A stretch of DNA of 18,263 bases, taken from NCBI GenBank assembly GCA_025936205.1, contig JAICTU010000147.1, forward strand, positions 1-18,263, written 5' to 3'. The notes beneath the pieces were generated by a model, which ran no database searches, was not told the origin of the DNA, and saw only the letters and a program-made list of their open reading frames with translations. The stretch is from Polyangiaceae bacterium (GTDB taxonomy: Bacteria > Myxococcota > Polyangia > Polyangiales > Polyangiaceae). Made by a program: the position numbers and the translations under genes. Positions 1 to 7,190 of this stretch are shown here, one piece after another; position 1 is the first letter of the stretch; every line of letters begins with the position of its first letter.

Positions 1-43
1 AGCTCGAATAGCTTGCCTCGGGCCCTCTCCTTGCGCGGGTCGC

Positions 44-937
44 TCAGGGCCGCAGCGACGCCGGATCGTATTGCTCGATCCAGGCGCGCAGCGGCACGTC
101 GGCCGGCGTGGGCGAGTAGTAACCGTCAGCGGACAGCCCATCGCCCAGAATCTGGCGGCGGATCGGGTCGAGCCGCGGATACAGGTGCCGCACCGTCATC
201 TCGTCTTTGGTGCGCAGCCAGCGATAGGCGTAACCGTAAAACAGTGCCTTGCGCGTGCTCTGGCCAAAGTTCGGGCTCTTGCTGTGCCAGATGCGACGGT
301 CGAACAGGACCGCGGTGCCGGGGGCGACGCCGATCGGAACGGCGCCAGGCACCGCGCCGATCGTGCTGCCCGGAAAACGTTGCAGCTCGGCGGGAGTGTC
401 GTCCATGCCTCCGCCGGCAGCCAGCGCCGGGGGTTGGTTGCTCCGATGCGAGCCGGGGATCAGATACATGTTGGCGTTGCCGGGCTCCGGATCCCCCTGG
501 AGAAAATACGCGACCTTCAGCGACAGCCGCGGCCGTGGCTCGCCCTCCACGTCGAAGTTGACGCGACCGCTGTCCTGATGAAACCGCAGCTGCTCATTCA
601 CCGGCGGCGGGTTGCCGGCGAGCGGCGGGGTGACGCCCAGATGCGCGTGATACAGGTAGATGTTGTGACCCAGGATGGCCCACACCTTGGGGAAGATGCG
701 CGGATTGTCGATCAGCTCGACGAACTCGTCGGAGACCGGCAAGAAGTTGCCGAGCACGAAGGGTAAGTGGGGCGCCAATCCCCGCTGGAGCTCCTCCCGA
801 TAGCGGGCGTCGAGCAGGTCGACCAAGCGCCGAACCTGTTCGCGCTCGAGCGCGCCGGGGACCACCAGGTAGCCTTGGCGCTCAAAGTGCTCTCGCTCCT
901 GCGCCGTCAGGCGATATTCGAGACAGTTCGGATCCAT
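44..937 (-). CDS. Phytanoyl-CoA dioxygenase (PhyH) family protein
   Basis: Probable non-haem Fe(II)/2-oxoglutarate-dependent oxygenase of the PhyH family, 297 aa. Visible motifs are the iron-binding HxD at H120-Q-D122 (in RFHQDSG), the distal iron-binding His at H218 (in RRIWHSKSPN), and a downstream Arg at R229 (STRKALF) placed to bind the 2-oxoglutarate carboxylate. Length and motif order fit the family. There is no signal peptide, so it should be cytoplasmic. PhyH proteins hydroxylate very different substrates (fatty acyl groups, amino acids, natural products), and the substrate here cannot be read from sequence. I chose the ATG at 937 (MDPNCLEY) over a GTG at 961, because the eight extra residues look non-coding. 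It lies 64 bp downstream of the DUF222-like gene on the same strand and may be co-transcribed with it, but no functional link is obvious. Confidence 0.92.
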   Translation of the reverse strand: MDPNCLEYRLTAQEREHFERQGYLVVPGALEREQVRRLVDLLDARYREELQRGLAPHLPFVLGNFLPVSDEFVELIDNPRIFPKVWAILGHNIYLYHAHLGVTPPLAGNPPPVNEQLRFHQDSGRVNFDVEGEPRPRLSLKVAYFLQGDPEPGNANMYLIPGSHRSNQPPALAAGGGMDDTPAELQRFPGSTIGAVPGAVPIGVAPGTAVLFDRRIWHSKSPNFGQSTRKALFYGYAYRWLRTKDEMTVRHLYPRLDPIRRQILGDGLSADGYYSPTPADVPLRAWIEQYDPASLRP

Positions 938-1001
938 TGCCCTGTGCAAGCAGAGTCGCACGGGCGCCGCGCGGCGTATAGCCGCTCCGTCCGGGGCCGA
1001 G

Positions 1002-2198
1002 CTATCTCGCTGGCCTGGATCGTTGTGTCTTCACGATCAGCCAGGAGAAGAAGTCGCGTTGCACCCAATGGCCGATCTCGAGCAACACGACCGCGCAGCA
1101 AACCTCGTTATAGGACCATCCGCTCACCTCCATCAGCTCTTCGGTGGTCCACCCGTGGCGGTCGTCCATCAGTCCCAGCAGAGCACGCGCTGCAGGGTCG
1201 TCCGGCAACGCGCCAATCGCCACCAGTTGCCGTTCTCGCGGTGAAACCACCGTCTCGCTGGTCGGATACGGGATGCCCGCGGTGGGTGACCCACCTTGGG
1301 TCGTCTCTGGTTCGCGGAATGCGCCGGTGGAGTCGCCCGCGGGTCCGGTCGAGGATTGCGGAGCTTCAGCGTCGGAAGGATCAGCGGGAGGATGGCCGCC
1401 CGCCGCCCAGGGGGGCGAGGTGTTCTCCGAACGGTCTGCTGCACTGGTTAGGTCTTCTTCCAGATCCGCGGCGCGAGCGAGGGCGCCGCGCGCCAGAATT
1501 TCGAGGGCGTCGCCATCGCTCAGGTCTGAGCCCGTGATGGTGCGCACTTGCTGCAGGGCTCGTTGTACCAAGGTCCACGCATCGGCGGAGAGTTCGAACG
1601 TGATGCGTTGCAGCGGGGGGGTTCTGCGCTCGTCGGGAGGTGGCCGCGTGGAATCGCGCCGCGGAGGAGCGCCCCGGAGAGGCTCCGCAGGCTGCGCGAC
1701 CCGGCGCTCGAGCTGCCTCATGTTCAGGTGCCGCGCTCGCTCGAGCCATTCGTGCTCCGTCTGCGGTGTGGCGACCCGGGTCACCTCCCGGATGCGTGAA
1801 TACGCCAGCTCTCCCGCCACGAACGCGCGCTCGAGCCGTGGCAGTTGGCGCAGTGCGCGGCCGACGCGCAGGCGTTCGCGGGCTTCGCGGAGTCCCAGGC
1901 CAAAGCAGCCGCGGAGCGCGTCGAATTCGTCCGAATACGCCATCAGGGTCGCATCGCTGCGCTGGCGGACTCGATCGGCGAGATCTGCCAGATAGCGACA
2001 AACCAAACGCTCGGCGCGGCACTCCGCCGCCATCAGGCGACGTACCTCGAGGATCAGTTGCCAGGTGGGGAGCTCGGCGAAATATTCGTCCGCGTCGTCG
2101 GCGGTCGGCTCTCGGAGCCGCGGAGGGCCGACGTCGCTCGGCGCGTGAGAGTCCTCGAGTCCATCGGTGTCGAGAATGTTCTGCCCGAAATCCTGCAC
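1002..2198 (-). CDS. DUF222-like protein with winged-helix-like C-terminus, no HNH domain
   Basis: 398 aa. Residues about 40-240 resemble the N-terminal helical region of HNH endonucleases of the DUF222/13E12 type (CRAERLVCRYLADLADR, ERAFVAGELAYSRIREVTR, HEWLERARHLNMRQLERRV). In that family an HNH nuclease motif usually follows. Here there is instead an acidic, Pro/Ser/Gly-rich linker (about 245-318) and a tail (about 335-390, HGWTTEELMEVSGWSYNEV...WVQRDFFSWL) that reads like the DprA C-terminal winged helix. No HNH cysteines or histidines are visible, so nuclease activity is not expected. A DNA-binding or regulatory role is inference. The GTG start at 2198 has a good ribosome-binding site 6 nt upstream. 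The in-frame ATG at 2300 would add an Arg-rich stretch that looks untranslated. Confidence 0.75.
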   Translation of the reverse strand: MQDFGQNILDTDGLEDSHAPSDVGPPRLREPTADDADEYFAELPTWQLILEVRRLMAAECRAERLVCRYLADLADRVRQRSDATLMAYSDEFDALRGCFGLGLREARERLRVGRALRQLPRLERAFVAGELAYSRIREVTRVATPQTEHEWLERARHLNMRQLERRVAQPAEPLRGAPPRRDSTRPPPDERRTPPLQRITFELSADAWTLVQRALQQVRTITGSDLSDGDALEILARGALARAADLEEDLTSAADRSENTSPPWAAGGHPPADPSDAEAPQSSTGPAGDSTGAFREPETTQGGSPTAGIPYPTSETVVSPRERQLVAIGALPDDPAARALLGLMDDRHGWTTEELMEVSGWSYNEVCCAVVLLEIGHWVQRDFFSWLIVKTQRSRPAR

Positions 2199-2497
2199 GG
2201 TTGGCTCTCCCTCTGACCGGCGCCGAGCCGGTGACGTTGGAGGATCTCGCGCACGCCGCGGCGACCTCCCTACATGCACCCGACCTGCCCCTCGAGTCAT
2301 CGCGATCTTCGGCCGCTGTCTGCAGGGGGTTGCTGCCTTCGCAGGCGGAGGAGAGGGACGGGCGGATGCAAAGAGGACGCTGCGCCGTGCGCCGGCGAGA
2401 GGCGAAGGGCCCGCATCTGCAGGGAAGCTGAAGAATCAGCACTCGAGCGCCATCGACATGAAGGAGTCCTGGCAAGAGTCCTTGCTGCGAGCCAACC
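2199..2497. other. Intergenic stretch with no supportable gene
   Basis: This holds the upstream region of the DUF222-like gene, which is read leftwards. Several frames are open on both strands, but their translations are rich in Arg, Ala and Pro and show no domain signature, as expected by chance at this GC content. A promoter for the DUF222-like gene should lie here, but I could not identify convincing -35/-10 boxes. Confidence 0.4.
2205..2213 (-). promoter_or_regulatory. Ribosome-binding site deciding the GTG start at 2198
   Basis: On the minus strand the purine-rich GAGGGAGAG ends 6 nt before the GTG. This supports GTG at 2198 over the longer ATG version at 2300, which has no comparable site. 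Confidence 0.6.
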
Positions 2498-2727
2498 AAT
2501 ATCGCCAGCGCCATCGCGGCCAACGTCGATGAAGGCTTGCGGGGCCGCGCATCGCTCGTGTCGCTGCTGGTCGATGTTGCGGTGCCATGCTCGCGAACGC
2601 GGAGCTGGCCTATGCGCAGGCGGTGCGCGACGTGCAGGCTTGCCAGGTGAGCGTGGCCGAGCTGGAGCGCAGCTCGGGCTGGCGCTCGCACGCGCAACTG
2701 GCCGCGGAGCTGTGCGATAAATGGGGC
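2498..2727 (+). pseudogene. Putative frameshifted gene remnant, unrecognised
   Basis: Two adjacent plus-strand pieces have the composition of real coding sequence but lie in different frames. From 2498 to about 2584 the frame reads NIASAIAANVDEGLRGR... with 23 of 29 codons ending in G or C. From 2587 (ATG) the other frame reads MLANAELAYAQAVRDVQACQ... with 42 of the first 49 codons ending in G or C, an A/T-richer second position and a helical, Ala/Glu/Gln-rich character. The signal fades near 2727, where the convergent roadblock gene ends. The second frame stays open to a stop at 2869-2871. One frameshift near 2585 would join the pieces. No start codon or upstream part is evident and I do not recognise the family. 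The alternative is a small intact gene from 2587 to 2871 overlapping its neighbour antisense. Confidence 0.3.
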
Positions 2728-3069
2728 TCAGCTGCCGGCGGCGGACAGGCGGCGCGACAAGGTTTGCGTCGCCACCGCGAGCAGCTCGCGATCGATCTCG
2801 TCGCCGGCCAGCACGCACAAGAGGCCGCCCCCCAGGCGCGTGGCCACCAGCTCCGCCCCCTCGAAGCGTAGCCGCAGGCTGCTGCAGGCGGGCAACGTCT
2901 CAGTGGCGGTCTGCAGCAAGTTTGCCAGCCGCGCGCTGGTGCGCTCCAGCGCTTCGAGCTCGATCTCGGGGGGCATGTCCAGGAGCAACAGCTGACCCTG
3001 CGGGCCGCACACGAAGCTCCCCAGCACGCCGCTCACGCGCCGCAACGCCGTCAAGGGCTCGCTGTTCAA
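2728..3069 (-). CDS. Roadblock/LC7-type protein (stand-alone)
   Basis: 113 aa, a single roadblock/LC7-like domain: an N-terminal helix (LTALRRVSGVLGSFVC), a beta hairpin (GPQGQLLLLDMP), a long central helix (LERTSARLANLLQTATE), then strands (LRLRFEGAELVATRLGGGLLCVLAG) and a final helix. Bacterial roadblock proteins dimerise and often act on small Ras-like GTPases, as MglB does on MglA in myxobacteria; no GTPase gene lies in this window. I infer a TTG start at 3069, so that start and upstream stop share TTGA, a 4-nt overlap with the DUF4388/roadblock gene. The reading frame is open further upstream to 3174, but that part overlaps the neighbour and reads as Arg-rich noise. The overlap implies translational coupling, and the two proteins probably work as a pair. 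Confidence 0.75.
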   Translation of the reverse strand: MNSEPLTALRRVSGVLGSFVCGPQGQLLLLDMPPEIELEALERTSARLANLLQTATETLPACSSLRLRFEGAELVATRLGGGLLCVLAGDEIDRELLAVATQTLSRRLSAAGS

Positions 3070-3821
3070 CCCAACCCCACCTTCGCGCGCACGAACGCGA
3101 GATCGGCAGGGCTGCCGCGCACGCCGACGATGCTGCGCCCGCGGAAGATCACGATTTCCTCTTCTTCCGAGCAAAAGGCCATGGCCCGACAGGCGCCGAG
3201 CGCGAGTGCTTCACCGATCAGTCCCGCCACCTGCTGGCAGTAGTACGCGGTGTCGGCGAGGTCGGGCGCCGCGCCCGCCTTCAATTTCTGGATGCTGCCG
3301 TCGAGGCCCACCTGGGCTACGGCCAGTCGCTGCAGGCGCTCGGACGGCGGCAAGGAGAAGCGCGGGACCTCCCGCTGTTGTCCCGGCCGCTCTTCAGGCG
3401 CGATACGCACCACTTTGGTCGTGAGATCGCGCCCCGGATCGGAGCGCCGCTCGCCGCTTTCATCCAGGCGCTGAGCGGCGCTCAAGAGCAGTGCGTCGGC
3501 GCCCATGTCGATGGTGCTGGTGGCAGGCCAGGCCCGCTCACAGGGCTCGATGGAGCCGCCGCGCAGGCCCAGCATCATCACCACCGCGTCGAGGCCGACA
3601 GCCCCCTCGAAGTCGGCGTGCACGAGCTGCCCGCCCGAGAAGAACAGGTGCCCGTGCTCCGGTCCCGAGCAGACGCGAAACACGCCGTGCACCCGGTTCA
3701 GGCAATTGATCTGGATCAGGTCCGCCAGCTGCGCGGTGGGCAGCCGGACGCTGAAGCCCTCGCTCAGAGCCTCCGAATCTTCGAAGTCCCGCGCGGCAAT
3801 TGAGTCGAGGGGTGCGGCCAT
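3066..3821 (-). CDS. DUF4388 plus roadblock-like two-domain protein
   Basis: 251 aa, cytoplasmic. Residues about 25-115 match the DUF4388 (PATAN-type) pattern: LPTAQLADLIQIN, then VHGVFRV, GHLFFSGGQLVHADFEG and a following helix. This domain is common in Myxococcota and cyanobacterial signalling proteins. A charged linker (about 120-160) leads to a second part (about 163-250: LQRLAVAQVGLDGSIQ..., LIGEALALGACRAMAF, EIVIFRGRSIVGVRG) that looks like a divergent roadblock/LC7 domain. The ATG at 3821 lacks a strong ribosome-binding site. It follows the beta-glucosidase gene by 64 bp on the same strand and overlaps the stand-alone roadblock gene by 4 nt. A scaffold or adaptor role with that partner is inferred; the function is not known. 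Confidence 0.82.
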   Translation of the reverse strand: MAAPLDSIAARDFEDSEALSEGFSVRLPTAQLADLIQINCLNRVHGVFRVCSGPEHGHLFFSGGQLVHADFEGAVGLDAVVMMLGLRGGSIEPCERAWPATSTIDMGADALLLSAAQRLDESGERRSDPGRDLTTKVVRIAPEERPGQQREVPRFSLPPSERLQRLAVAQVGLDGSIQKLKAGAAPDLADTAYYCQQVAGLIGEALALGACRAMAFCSEEEEIVIFRGRSIVGVRGSPADLAFVRAKVGLG

Positions 3822-3885
3822 GCTGCGTCGTCGGGGTGCGGGGCGTCCCCGCGGCGAGCCAGTACGTCACAGGGTAGCACGCGCG

Positions 3886-6366
3886 CTACACGATGACGAA
3901 GCGCGCCCGGTGGCGAATGTCGGTGGCGGACGCGCCCACGAGTACCTCGAACTCACCCGGTTCGAGCACCCAGCGCCGCTGTTCGGGATCGTAATACTCG
4001 AAGGCGTCCTGTTTCAGCACCACGCTGGCTCGCTTCGTCTCGCCCGGCTCCAACACGACACGCGCAAAGCCTTTCAGTTCTTTTTCGGGGCGCGGAAGCC
4101 GACACGCGACGTCGCGCACGTACACCTGCACCACTTCCGCTCCGGCACGTGAGCCCGTGTTCTTCACGTCCAGGCTCAGCTCGAGGCTCTGCCCCGCGCT
4201 GAGACGCTCGCGCGACAGCTTCAGATCGGAATGCTGGAAGGTCGTGTAACTGAGGCCAAATCCAAACGCGAAGCGCGGCTCGATGCGCGCGCGATCGAAG
4301 TGGCGATAGCCCGTGAAGATGCCGTCTTCCAACTTCACGCGCTGATCTCCGTCGGCATCAAAATAGGAGCTGAAGCTCGAGCGGTCCTCCACGCGCTTCT
4401 CGAACGTCGCCGGCAGCTTGCCGCTCGGGTTCACGCGCCCGAACAGAATCTCTGCCAGCGCCTGCCCACCGGCCTCGCCCGGGTAGAAGGCGTGGAGCAC
4501 GGCCGGCACGCGATCGATGAAGCGGTTCATGTCCAGATTGCCGCCGGCAGTGAGCACGACCGCCGTCTTCGGCTGCGCCTCGGCCACGGCCAGCAAGAGC
4601 GCCTCGACCTCGGGATTCATGGCGAAGTCGCGATCGAAGCCTTCCGCCTCGCTCACGTGGTCCCAACCGCCGGTCACGATCGCGACGTCGGCGCGGCGAG
4701 CCAGCGCCACGCACTCGGCGATCTCCTTTGCGCCGCCGTCCGACCACTGCCAGCCGAACTGCATGCCGCTGAAGAAGCGCGTCTTGCGATACTCGATCTT
4801 CAGCGCGTACGAGCGCCCCGCCTCCAGCTGGAGGTCGGCGCGATGCGGCCCGTTTTTCACGTCGCTGACGTTGTCGATCACCAGCCGCCCGTCGAGCCAC
4901 ACGCGGTACTCGCTGTCGTGCGAGCGCGTGTGGAACAGGTGCGTGCCGCTCTTCGTGGGACGGATCGCGCCCGTCCAGCGGATCGAGAAGCGCGGCACGC
5001 GGATGCCGTCGGCAGGGGGACGCACGCCCCAGTGGAAGTCGACGTGCTCGTCCAGGCGCGTGGCGGTGGGCTCGCCCTGCAGGTTGCCATTGTCGAAGTA
5101 CTCGCCCCACAGCCCCGGGCCATGAGAGCTCTCGAACACGCTGCCCGAGAACACCCCGTGCTGCGGGTTGGGATCGGGACCGGCAGCGTGCAGCACCTCG
5201 GCGCCGGGACAGAGCTCCCGGATGCCGCGCAGCAGGCTGACGGCGTCGTGGGGCGGAGTGTACGAGCTACCGCCGCCGCCGAACACCGCCGGATCCGCGT
5301 AGGGACCGAGCACGGCGATCGTCTTCACGCGGGCTGCGTCGAGCGGCAGAAATCCGCCCTCATTCTTGAGCAGCACACTGCCGCAACGCGCCAGATCCAG
5401 CGCCACCTGGCGGCTGCGCGGGTCGTTGTAGGGGATGCTGGCGTCCTTCTGCTCATAGTCGAGCCAGCCGAAGCAAGCCGCTAGGCGTAGCAGGCGCCGC
5501 ACCTTGTCGTCGATCGTGCTGATCGCGACCTCGCCGCGCTCGAGCGCCGCGAGCAGGTTCTCGGCGGTGAACATCTCGGCGCTCGGCATCTCCAGATCGA
5601 GCCCGGCGTTGGCGGCGTCTGCCACGCTGTAGGTCGAGAGCCAGTCGCTCATCGCCACGCCGTCGAAGCCCCACTCGCCCTTGAGGACGTCGTTGATCAG
5701 CGGGCCATGCTCCGAGCAATGAATGCCGTTGACCAGGTTGTAGGCCGTCATCAGCGCGCCCGAGCCGCCCTCGCCCACCGCCGCGCGAAACGCCGGCAGG
5801 TAGACCTCGTGCAGCGTCCGCTCGTCGAGATCCGTGCTGACGGTGTGGCGCCCGAACTCGGCGTAGTTGCACGCGTAGTGCTTGACCGTGGCGGCCACCC
5901 CCTGGTCTTGCACGCCGCGGATGTAGGCGACGGCAAAGCGCGACGACAGGAACGGATCCTCGCCCGCATACTCGAAATTGCGGCCGCACCAGGGGCCCCG
6001 ATAGATGTTCACCCCGGGGGCGAGCAGGATGTGCACGCCGCGCGCGCGGCAGTCGCGCCCCAGAGACGTGCCCAGCTGATACCAGAGCTCCGGATCCCAG
6101 CAGGCAGCCGCGCCGATCAACGCCGGATAAGCGGTCGAGGCGTCGCACCACCAGTGGACCCCCATGGGGCCGTCTGCCATACGCAACTCCGGCAACCCGA
6201 TCCGCTCCACCGGGAAGGTGGCGCTGTTCGCCTGGGCGCCCCCCTTGCCAGGCTTGCCCCCCAGAAGGAGCAACTTTTCCTCGGTGGTCAGCTGCTCGAG
6301 CAAGCGCTGAACGCGCCGTTCCACGTCGGCCGTGGGTGGGATGAAGTGAGCGTACCGGCTATGCAT
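3886..6366 (-). CDS. Glycoside hydrolase family 3 beta-glucosidase with inserted PA14 domain
   Basis: 826 aa, full length for a PA14-containing GH3 enzyme that releases terminal beta-linked sugars. The N-terminal TIM-barrel part carries ADGPMGV (65-70), the paired K162-H163 (TVKHYACNYAEFGRHT) and the nucleophile Asp241 in GVAMSDW. The second alpha/beta domain begins about 325 (VLLKNEGGFLPL). It is interrupted at about 410-545 by a PA14 domain (GLWGEYFDNGNLQGEP, RWTGAIRP...GTHLF, SEYRVWLDGRLVIDN), which in relatives shapes the active site and binds sugar. The acid/base Glu is probably one of those in SEAEGFDR (573-577). A fibronectin-III-like domain closes the protein (VEVQ-type strands and VLEPGETKRASVVL). 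No signal peptide is visible, suggesting an intracellular enzyme acting on imported oligosaccharides or glycosides. It is divergent from a two-component system. Confidence 0.96.
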   Translation of the reverse strand: MHSRYAHFIPPTADVERRVQRLLEQLTTEEKLLLLGGKPGKGGAQANSATFPVERIGLPELRMADGPMGVHWWCDASTAYPALIGAAACWDPELWYQLGTSLGRDCRARGVHILLAPGVNIYRGPWCGRNFEYAGEDPFLSSRFAVAYIRGVQDQGVAATVKHYACNYAEFGRHTVSTDLDERTLHEVYLPAFRAAVGEGGSGALMTAYNLVNGIHCSEHGPLINDVLKGEWGFDGVAMSDWLSTYSVADAANAGLDLEMPSAEMFTAENLLAALERGEVAISTIDDKVRRLLRLAACFGWLDYEQKDASIPYNDPRSRQVALDLARCGSVLLKNEGGFLPLDAARVKTIAVLGPYADPAVFGGGGSSYTPPHDAVSLLRGIRELCPGAEVLHAAGPDPNPQHGVFSGSVFESSHGPGLWGEYFDNGNLQGEPTATRLDEHVDFHWGVRPPADGIRVPRFSIRWTGAIRPTKSGTHLFHTRSHDSEYRVWLDGRLVIDNVSDVKNGPHRADLQLEAGRSYALKIEYRKTRFFSGMQFGWQWSDGGAKEIAECVALARRADVAIVTGGWDHVSEAEGFDRDFAMNPEVEALLLAVAEAQPKTAVVLTAGGNLDMNRFIDRVPAVLHAFYPGEAGGQALAEILFGRVNPSGKLPATFEKRVEDRSSFSSYFDADGDQRVKLEDGIFTGYRHFDRARIEPRFAFGFGLSYTTFQHSDLKLSRERLSAGQSLELSLDVKNTGSRAGAEVVQVYVRDVACRLPRPEKELKGFARVVLEPGETKRASVVLKQDAFEYYDPEQRRWVLEPGEFEVLVGASATDIRHRARFVIV

Positions 6367-6415
6367 TGCGGCGATCTACCTCAGGAGCTGGCCGACTGCC
6401 TACGGGCCGGAAACG

Positions 6416-6429
6416 TTGCCGGACGGCAA
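6416..6429. promoter_or_regulatory. Perfect 14-bp dyad in the divergent glucosidase/response-regulator region
   Basis: TTGCCG-GA-CGGCAA is a perfect 6+6 inverted repeat with a 2-nt centre. It sits 50 nt upstream of the beta-glucosidase start and 80 nt upstream of the response regulator start. The short centre is poor for an RNA hairpin and better suited to a dimeric DNA-binding protein. OmpR-family regulators more often bind direct repeats, so the cognate protein is uncertain. Confidence 0.35.
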
Positions 6430-6509
6430 ATTTTCTAGTCAGAGCCGGAGATTCGCGTCCCAGGAGTTGGAGCCATGCCGGCCGCTCGAGCTAAAGTACG
6501 ACCGGCGTC

Positions 6510-7184
6510 ATGCGAGTCCTGGTTACCGAAGACGAAGTCGATGTCAGGGGCGTGATCGCCCGCGCGCTGGAGCGCGACGGGCATGCGGTCACCACTGCCG
6601 GTACGCTCGAAGAAGCGCGGGCGGCGCTGGCGATCGGCGCGGATCTGATGGTGCTCGACCTCAGCTTGCCCGATGGCTCGGGCCTGACGCTGTGCCGCGA
6701 GCTGCGCGCGGCTCAAAGCACCCTGCCCATCTTGATCCTGACGGCTCGCAGCCAGGTCGAGCTGCGCGTCGAAGGGCTGGACGCGGGCGCCGACGATTAC
6801 CTGACCAAGCCCTTCGCCGTGCCCGAGCTGCGCGCTCGGGTTCGTGCGCTGGGCCGCCGCGGTCCCATCACGCGCCCGTTCGTGCACGTGCACAATGGCA
6901 TCACGCTCGACCTCTCCGGACGCCACGCCACGCGCGACGGCACGCCCGTGCCGGTCACCGCACGCGAGTGGGCCATCCTCGAGACGCTCGCCAACCGCAG
7001 CGGCCGAGTCACGACCCGCTCGGAGCTGCTGGAGAACGTGTGGGGCAACAGCAGCGAGTCGGCCGGCAACAGCCTGGAGGTGCTGGTGGCCCGCCTACGC
7101 AAGAAATTCGGACCTGATCTGATCCAGACGTTGCGCAGGGAAGGCTACTCGCTGAGCGGTCACGCTCAGGAGAGCGCCGGCTGA
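6510..7184 (+). CDS. OmpR-family response regulator
   Basis: 224 aa. The receiver domain (1-115) has the acidic pair E7/D8, the phospho-acceptor Asp50 in VLDLSLPDGSG, Thr78 (LILTAR) and Lys100 (YLTKPF). A winged-helix output domain follows (about 122-218): PVTAREWAILETLAN, then RVTTRSELLENVW and VLVARLRKKFG...IQTLRREGYSL. It is phosphorylated by the kinase encoded 6 bp downstream and binds DNA as a dimer. No Shine-Dalgarno sequence precedes the ATG. It is divergent from the GH3 beta-glucosidase gene, which is a plausible but unproven target along with its own promoter. This pair resembles the QseB/PmrA/TctD group in layout, but the exact subgroup cannot be fixed by eye. Confidence 0.95.
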   Translation: MRVLVTEDEVDVRGVIARALERDGHAVTTAGTLEEARAALAIGADLMVLDLSLPDGSGLTLCRELRAAQSTLPILILTARSQVELRVEGLDAGADDYLTKPFAVPELRARVRALGRRGPITRPFVHVHNGITLDLSGRHATRDGTPVPVTAREWAILETLANRSGRVTTRSELLENVWGNSSESAGNSLEVLVARLRKKFGPDLIQTLRREGYSLSGHAQESAG

Positions 7185-7190
7185 TCCGAC

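Noticed and set aside
71..766. Long plus-strand open frame opposite the PhyH gene
   Set aside because: The minus strand carries the HxD...H iron-binding motif in a full-length family member. The plus frame has no domain signature.
1381..2697. Long minus-strand open frame (438 codons) overlapping the DUF222-like gene
   Set aside because: It is the same region read in another frame and is rich in Arg, Pro and Ala with no conserved pattern. The DUF222-like frame has the family motifs and a good ribosome-binding site.
3838..3852. Perfect hairpin GCGGGG-CGT-CCCCGC between the glucosidase and DUF4388 genes
   Set aside because: The stem is only 6 bp, no U-tract follows on either strand, and such palindromes are common at this GC content. 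Not called a terminator.
6467..6502. TTGGAG and TACGAC as a promoter for the response regulator
   Set aside because: The boxes are 24 nt apart, too far for a housekeeping promoter. No correctly spaced -35 box was found.
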